From positions 1 through 9,226 of the forward strand of contig JAKQBV010000220.1 of assembly GCA_029573925.1 (NCBI GenBank): 9,226 bases of DNA. The letters run 5' to 3'. Every line of letters begins with the position of its first letter. Position 1 is the stretch's first letter. Positions 6,383-9,226 of this stretch are shown here, piece by piece. This stretch comes from a bacterium (lineage in GTDB: Bacteria > UBP15 > UBA6099). The position numbers and the translations under genes are program-made. Under the pieces are notes generated by a model. The model was not told the origin of the DNA. It did not search any database and saw only the letters and a list, made by a program, of their open reading frames with translations.

Positions 6383-7286
6383 TGTTGAATTCAAGAGAAA
6401 TCTGTTTGTCTCTAATTTTTGCGTATTGGTAATTCGTCCAAAGAACCTCGACTCGTTTGCCTTTTGTGGAATGAATCGTTTTTTCCACTCCGTACACTTT
6501 CTGCCATCGACTCGCAGGGTACAATTTATCCATTAGATCACAATCATAATTTGATATCGCGACCATGCCTTTGGCGGAATTGAGAGCTTCGGCAAGATTG
6601 CGATGCTGTTCATCTGTCATCTCGTAAGCGTAGGCGCAATCGTCTCCGCGCGTGTCATGAATATATGGAGGATCACAATAAAACAATGTTTCTTCAGAGT
6701 CATAAAGCTGAATCACATCCGTTGCGGGGCGGTTTTCTATTTGAACGCGCAGTAGCCGTTCTGCAATGTCAGACAAGCAGTCTATGCCGCCGAGCCACCT
6801 GCTGATAACGCCGCTCATGCCAGCTCGGCTTGTGTTTTTACAGTTCGCCCATCTCCCTAGGCTTGCGGTTTGCGCAAGTCCGGTTCTTACCTGTCTGGCC
6901 CTCACATAAAACCTTCTTGCGCGCTCAAGCTCTGTAAGATTCGGATCAATCTCGCAGGATATCGCAAACTCCTCTCTTGAAAACGGGGTAAGCGATATGA
7001 GTTCGATCAGATTCTCCTTTTCATTTCTCAGAGAGCGGAAAAAATTGCACACCTCGCCGTCCAAGTCGTTGTATGTTTCAACTGCTGACGGCGCTCTGTT
7101 GAGCAAGACGGCGGCTGAGCCTGCAAATGGTTCGCAGTAATGATGACAATCAGGCAATAAGGGCAACAGCCAGTCAAGGTGTGAATATTTCCCCCCGTAC
7201 CAGCCAAAAGCTATCAACTTCCTACTCGTAGGCTTCCCATTCACAGGAGCAGGGACGTTTTTTCTTTTCTTTTCCGATCCGTACAA
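6369..7286 (-). CDS. D12-class DNA adenine-N6 methyltransferase (modification subunit)
   Basis: SAM-dependent DNA methyltransferase that would methylate adenine N6 within the site cut by the co-encoded nuclease. Numbering is from a TTG at 7295. The N-terminal FGWYGGKYSHL (30-40) and motif I EPFAGSAAVLL (55-65) form the SAM site, NDLDGEVCNFFRSLR (76-90) follows, catalytic motif IV is DPPY at 208-211, and the C-terminal KRVEVLWTNY (280-289) is typical of the D12 (alpha, Dam/DpnM-like) class. A region of variable sequence between about 95 and 200 should hold the target recognition domain. I prefer the TTG at 7286-7284 (305 residues), because GAAAGG at 7296-7301 is 9 bases away, whereas it directly abuts the TTG at 7295. 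It is transcribed before the nuclease, which allows protection first. Class is very secure and the target site unknown. Confidence 0.9.
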   Translation of the reverse strand: MYGSEKKRKNVPAPVNGKPTSRKLIAFGWYGGKYSHLDWLLPLLPDCHHYCEPFAGSAAVLLNRAPSAVETYNDLDGEVCNFFRSLRNEKENLIELISLTPFSREEFAISCEIDPNLTELERARRFYVRARQVRTGLAQTASLGRWANCKNTSRAGMSGVISRWLGGIDCLSDIAERLLRVQIENRPATDVIQLYDSEETLFYCDPPYIHDTRGDDCAYAYEMTDEQHRNLAEALNSAKGMVAISNYDCDLMDKLYPASRWQKVYGVEKTIHSTKGKRVEVLWTNYQYAKIRDKQISLEFNNEKA

Positions 7287-7295
7287 TACAAACAA

Positions 7296-7301
7296 CCTTT
7301 C
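7296..7301 (-). promoter_or_regulatory. Ribosome binding site choosing the methyltransferase TTG start
   Basis: Minus-strand GAAAGG lies 9 bases before the TTG at 7286-7284 and has no spacer before the TTG at 7295-7293. It therefore favours the inner TTG. A TTG start would tend to limit translation. Confidence 0.5.
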
Positions 7302-7328
7302 GTTTCAAAATTACAACACGACATTTGC

Positions 7329-7337
7329 ATTATATCA
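7329..7337 (-). promoter_or_regulatory. Extended -10 promoter of the restriction-modification operon
   Basis: Minus-strand TGATATAAT (7337-7329) is a perfect extended -10 element: TG, one base, TATAAT. No good -35 box sits at 16-18 bases. The nearest, TTGATT, is only 14 bases upstream, so activity would rest on the TG extension. The start site would be near 7322, about 36 bases before the preferred methyltransferase TTG. Confidence 0.65.
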
Positions 7338-7361
7338 TACTTCAATAAAATCAACGCATTC

Positions 7362-7391
7362 TTGGCAGACAGTGGAGTTGCTACATAAAAT
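7362..7391 (+). promoter_or_regulatory. Candidate divergent promoter towards the zinc protein gene
   Basis: TTGGCA (7362-7367), an 18-base spacer and TAAAAT (7386-7391), each matching 5 of 6 consensus bases. Transcription would start near 7398 and give a leader of about 270 bases before the ATG at 7668. The region is AT-rich, so chance matches are more likely here. Confidence 0.4.
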
Positions 7392-7501
7392 AAATTTTGA
7401 AAATAAGTCCCAAACCAAGTGAAATCGAAGGCATTGTTAAATCGTTTTTTTGTGCCAGTTATTCATTAAACGACATTGAAAACAATATCTTAAACAATCT
7501 A

Positions 7502-7510
7502 TGTTATACT
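7502..7510 (+). promoter_or_regulatory. Candidate extended -10 promoter upstream of the zinc protein gene
   Basis: TGTTATACT (7502-7510) fits TG, one base, TATACT. No strong -35 box lies at the proper distance. It would yield a leader of about 150 bases. It may be an alternative to the promoter at 7362-7391. Confidence 0.35.
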
Positions 7511-7667
7511 AGAAAAAACACCCGCGCATTGGTTTTCGTGCTCAAAATCTCATCTTATACTACGATTACAACAATGAAGAATGAGACGGCACACGCAGCA
7601 ACAGACCATTTTGCATTAGGGGTGAATAGTATCGCGGCAAGCATCGAATTCACCGGAGATTGAGTTC

Positions 7668-8027
7668 ATGAAATGCGAAAAATGCGGAGTCGATATTTCG
7701 GAAAGCGAGAAGATGGAACTCCACGGACGGACTGTCTGCGAGGATTGTTACATCGACGCCGTTTCTCCCGCGAAGGCATGCGACCCGTGGGCAGTTCACA
7801 CCGCAAAATCATGCGTCGGCAAAGGCGGGGCGGGTCTGGAACTCAACGAGGTCCAGCAGAATATCATTTCCATCCTGAAGGAAACAGGAGGTTGCAGTCC
7901 GGAGTCGCTCGCCGATAAGCTGCAAATCAAATTGTCTCAACTTGAAAGAGAACTGGCCGCACTCAGGCACATGGAAAAAATCAAAGGAAAACCCGTCGAA
8001 GGCGGCAAGCTGATTATCCTCTGGTGA
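7668..8027 (+). CDS. Small CxxC-CxxC zinc-binding protein with C-terminal winged-helix-like domain, uncharacterised
   Basis: 119-residue cytoplasmic protein of unknown function. The N-terminus has two Cys pairs, C3-x2-C6 and C24-x2-C27, with H19 between them (MKCEKCGVDI, RTVCEDCYID), a treble-clef or LIM-like zinc site. Next comes a short ACDPWAVHTAKS segment (37-48). I recall this CDPWA motif from small uncharacterised proteins of anaerobic bacteria. From about 59 to 119, VQQNIISILKETGGCSPESLADKL and the following helix and basic strand look like a winged helix-turn-helix. The ATG follows GGAG (7655-7658) by 9 bases. It stands alone, between the restriction cassette and a convergent peroxiredoxin gene. 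DNA or RNA binding is inferred from the fold. No partner or signal is evident. Confidence 0.75.
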   Translation: MKCEKCGVDISESEKMELHGRTVCEDCYIDAVSPAKACDPWAVHTAKSCVGKGGAGLELNEVQQNIISILKETGGCSPESLADKLQIKLSQLERELAALRHMEKIKGKPVEGGKLIILW

Positions 8028-8061
8028 CATGCGACAGCGGCGGGGCGTTGTTATTGAGAAA

Positions 8062-8084
8062 ATTAAAAGAGAGCTCTTTTTAAT
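8062..8084. terminator. Possible bidirectional terminator hairpin between convergent genes
   Basis: ATTAAAA (8062-8068), a bulged G (8069), AGAG (8070-8073), then CTCT (8074-8077) and TTTTAAT (8078-8084) form an almost perfect inverted repeat ending in A- and T-tracts on both strands. It lies between the convergent stops at 8027 and 8121. The position and T-tracts suit a shared terminator, but the stem is AT-rich with at most a 4-base loop, so strength is doubtful. Its centre is the hexamer GAGCTC (8071-8076). Confidence 0.45.
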
Positions 8085-8120
8085 AGTTTCTATTTGCTCA
8101 CTGTCTTTTTCTTCGTTTAT

Positions 8121-8657
8121 TCAGATGTAAGAAAGTATTTGTTCTGGCAGGAGGTTGTCGCCCATGTTTTTGCCGACTCGCGCCAAGATGATTCTGCCGT
8201 CGCGGCCCACCACGAAGTCGCCCGGCAACTGCCACGCGTTGCCCTCCATTTTGCCCTGCATGTGGCCTTTGAGGGTGGCCTTGATGCCGGCGGCGATTGT
8301 TTTGGGAGCCAGCAGAGCGTCCAGCCCGCCGCTGCCCACGCCGTATATCCCGTATATTTCCCCCTCCGGGTCCGGGATGAGGTGGAACGGGAACTTGGAC
8401 GCCGCCTCCGCCACCCGCTCGCGCGGGCTTTGCACGAACACGGCCGCGACCGCTCCCTTCGCCTCGAATCCGGCGTATGCTTTTTTGAGGTCCTGAAGAG
8501 CGAGCTGGCAGATGGGGCAGCCCGCGTACCTGAGGAACACCAGCGCGACGGTTTTCTTATCCTTGTATGCGGATAATGAGAAGGTCGCGCCCGAAGCGTC
8601 CTCGATGGAAAAATCCGGAGCGATGTCGCCTTTTTTCAGAAAAGAATTCGCCGCCAT
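8121..8657 (-). CDS. Peroxiredoxin-like (AhpC/TSA) thioredoxin-fold protein
   Basis: Predicted cytoplasmic thiol peroxidase or oxidoreductase of 178 residues with no signal peptide. The N-terminal KKGDIAPDFSIEDASG (8-23) is the usual AhpC/TSA opening. Strand VALVFLRYAGCPIC (37-50) brings C47 to the peroxidatic position, with C50 two residues on. This is a CxxC arrangement in place of the PxxxTxxC motif of classical 2-Cys enzymes. Later elements are DPEGEIYGIYGVG (96-108) and PGDFVVGRDGRIILARVGKN (145-164), the conserved C-terminal strands. The ATG at 8657-8655 is chosen because AAGGAGG lies 5 bases upstream (8663-8669). A longer in-frame extension to 8789 would run through the helicase 3' end and is not credible. 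It lies 73 bases after the helicase gene on the same strand. The reductant and substrate are unknown. Confidence 0.86.
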   Translation of the reverse strand: MAANSFLKKGDIAPDFSIEDASGATFSLSAYKDKKTVALVFLRYAGCPICQLALQDLKKAYAGFEAKGAVAAVFVQSPRERVAEAASKFPFHLIPDPEGEIYGIYGVGSGGLDALLAPKTIAAGIKATLKGHMQGKMEGNAWQLPGDFVVGRDGRIILARVGKNMGDNLLPEQILSYI

Positions 8658-8692
8658 AGTTCCCTCCTTGAAAGAGTCAGTATTTTCAGCAA

Positions 8693-8724
8693 CCCGGATT
8701 CGTCGATAGAGCCGACGAACCGGG
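8693..8724 (-). other. Strong hairpin between helicase and peroxiredoxin genes
   Basis: Arms CCCGG (8693-8697) plus TTCGTCG (8699-8705) pair with CGACGAA (8713-8719) plus CCGGG (8720-8724), leaving one bulged base (8698) and a 7-base loop. The hairpin starts 6 bases after the helicase stop. In the minus-strand direction no T-tract follows, so it is not a classical intrinsic terminator. It may stop or stabilise the helicase transcript, or modulate read-through into the peroxiredoxin gene. Confidence 0.55.
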
Positions 8725-8730
8725 GCGATT

Positions 8731-9226
8731 TTAAGGCCGCGACGAGGCCGGTTTCGGGCCGCCGCCGCCGCGCCCGCCGGGTTTTCCACCGCCCGGAGCG
8801 CCGCCCCTTCCGCTTCTAGGCCCGCGACCTCTTTCGCCTCCGCCGCCCCTTCTTCCTGCCCCGCCGCCCCCGCGCCTGCGTTCCGGAACCTCGCTCAGCG
8901 TCACGCCGTCGATGCTCATCACAGGCAGCTTCATCTCGATAAGCTGTTCGATTCTTCGGAGGCTGCCGACTTCGTCCGGAGAGGCCAAAGTTATGGCCAC
9001 CCCGGTTGCGTCCGCGCGCGCGCTCCTTCCGATGCGGTGCACGTAGTCCTCGCACATGCGCGGCACGTCGTAGTTGAAGATGTGCGAGATGCCCGTGATG
9101 TCCAGCCCTCGCGCCGCCACGTTCGTCGCCACCAGTATCTTTATTCTTCCGCTCCGGAACCGTTTAAGCGTGTCGTATCTTTTCACCTGATCGAACCCTG
9201 AATGGAACGGCACGGCCGTTATGTTT
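8731..9226 (-). CDS. DEAD-box ATP-dependent RNA helicase, C-terminal part (RhlE-like, 5' end off the window)
   Basis: Only the C-terminal 165 or so residues are present, because the gene enters from the right edge. They hold the second RecA-like domain: PFHSGFDQVKRYDTLKRF, motif V region ILVATNVAARGLDI, then FNYDVP, and motif VI YVHRIGRSAR. These are the nucleotide- and RNA-contacting motifs of superfamily 2 DEAD-box proteins, which unwind short RNA duplexes in ribosome assembly or mRNA decay. A linker (MKLPVMSIDGVTLSEVPERR) leads into an RGG-type tail of about 50 residues, almost only Arg, Gly, Pro, Lys and Ser, expected to be disordered and RNA-binding. The tail suggests the RhlE/CsdA-like group, but the name cannot be fixed without the N-terminus. 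The stop is TAA at 8733-8731. A hairpin follows at once. Confidence 0.93.
   Translation of the reverse strand, partial: NITAVPFHSGFDQVKRYDTLKRFRSGRIKILVATNVAARGLDITGISHIFNYDVPRMCEDYVHRIGRSARADATGVAITLASPDEVGSLRRIEQLIEMKLPVMSIDGVTLSEVPERRRGGGGAGRRGGGGERGRGPRSGRGGAPGGGKPGGRGGGGPKPASSRP

Larger units (their letters stand above)
5225..7667. other. AT-rich restriction-modification island
   Basis: This block contains the D12 methyltransferase and SacI-family nuclease plus the spacer upstream of them. One 60-base line inside the nuclease gene (5521-5580) is 43% G+C and one in the spacer (7321-7380) is 35%, against 65% for a line in the LOG gene (3301-3360). The contrast and the gene content suggest horizontal gain. 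I see no integrase, transposase, tRNA or convincing flanking direct repeat, so the exact boundaries are inferred from composition. Confidence 0.6.
7296..7667. other. 372-base AT-rich divergent intergenic region
   Basis: This stretch separates the minus-strand methyltransferase from the plus-strand zinc protein. It holds one good minus-strand extended -10 promoter (7329-7337) and two candidate plus-strand promoters (7362-7391 and 7502-7510). Downstream of them is a possible leader of roughly 150-270 bases before the zinc protein gene. An 88-codon plus-strand frame (7397-7663) starts with TTG, lacks a Shine-Dalgarno and looks like no family, so I do not call it. No tRNA, CRISPR or transposon end is seen. 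Confidence 0.5.

Noticed and set aside
7363..7382. Possible sigma-54 promoter (TGGCA and TTGC)
   Set aside because: The GG and GC dinucleotides are 16 bases apart start-to-start, but the -24/-12 class needs about 11.
7397..7663. 88-codon open frame on the plus strand in the AT-rich spacer
   Set aside because: It starts with TTG, has no Shine-Dalgarno, starts at the predicted transcription start rather than after a leader, and its protein resembles no domain I know. AT-rich composition and lack of motifs make it likely chance.
8658..8789. 44-residue N-terminal extension of the peroxiredoxin-like protein
   Set aside because: It would overlap the helicase coding end and cross the hairpin. The strong AAGGAGG is placed for the ATG at 8657.

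Overview
The window is about 9.2 kb of bacterial chromosome. It is mostly GC-rich (one sampled line, 3301-3360, is 65% G+C by hand count), densely coded, and has clear Shine-Dalgarno sites. A sigma-54 activator fed by a membrane PAS histidine kinase, a QueD enzyme, an RGG-tailed DEAD-box helicase and a small CDPWA-type zinc protein fit a free-living Gram-negative-type bacterium, such as a deltaproteobacterium-like lineage or an uncultured phylum. No gene here fixes the phylum.

Layout. (1) Positions 1-3039, minus strand: a translationally coupled signalling operon. In transcription order it encodes a stand-alone receiver, a PAS histidine kinase and an NtrC-type sigma-54 activator that runs off the left edge. 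A good sigma-70 promoter (TTGAAT-17-TACAAT) lies at 3104-3132. (2) Positions 3221-5224, plus strand: a LOG/TIGR00730 Rossmann protein, QueD (queuosine pathway) and a class I SAM methyltransferase. (3) Positions 5258-7286, minus strand: a two-gene restriction-modification cassette. A D12-class adenine-N6 DNA methyltransferase is followed by an overlapping SacI-family PD-(D/E)xK endonuclease. This block and its upstream spacer are clearly more AT-rich (sampled lines 43% and 35% G+C), which suggests horizontal gain. (4) Positions 7668-8027, plus strand: a small protein with a CxxC-CxxC zinc motif and a probable winged helix. (5) Positions 8121-9226, minus strand: a thioredoxin-fold peroxiredoxin-like protein, preceded by the 3' end of a DEAD-box RNA helicase that enters from the right edge.

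How the genes work together. The kinase most likely phosphorylates the co-encoded NtrC-type regulator. The leading receiver has unusual switch residues and may modulate the relay. In the restriction-modification cassette the methyltransferase is transcribed first from an extended -10 promoter and the nuclease follows by overlap, an arrangement that protects the host DNA first. No controller (C) gene is visible. The remaining genes look like ordinary housekeeping or accessory genes with no obvious shared pathway.

The most notable item is the SacI-like nuclease paired with an adenine methyltransferase. The non-canonical receiver, the small zinc/winged-helix protein and several structured non-coding spacers are secondary. 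I found no tRNA, rRNA, CRISPR array, transposase or integrase.
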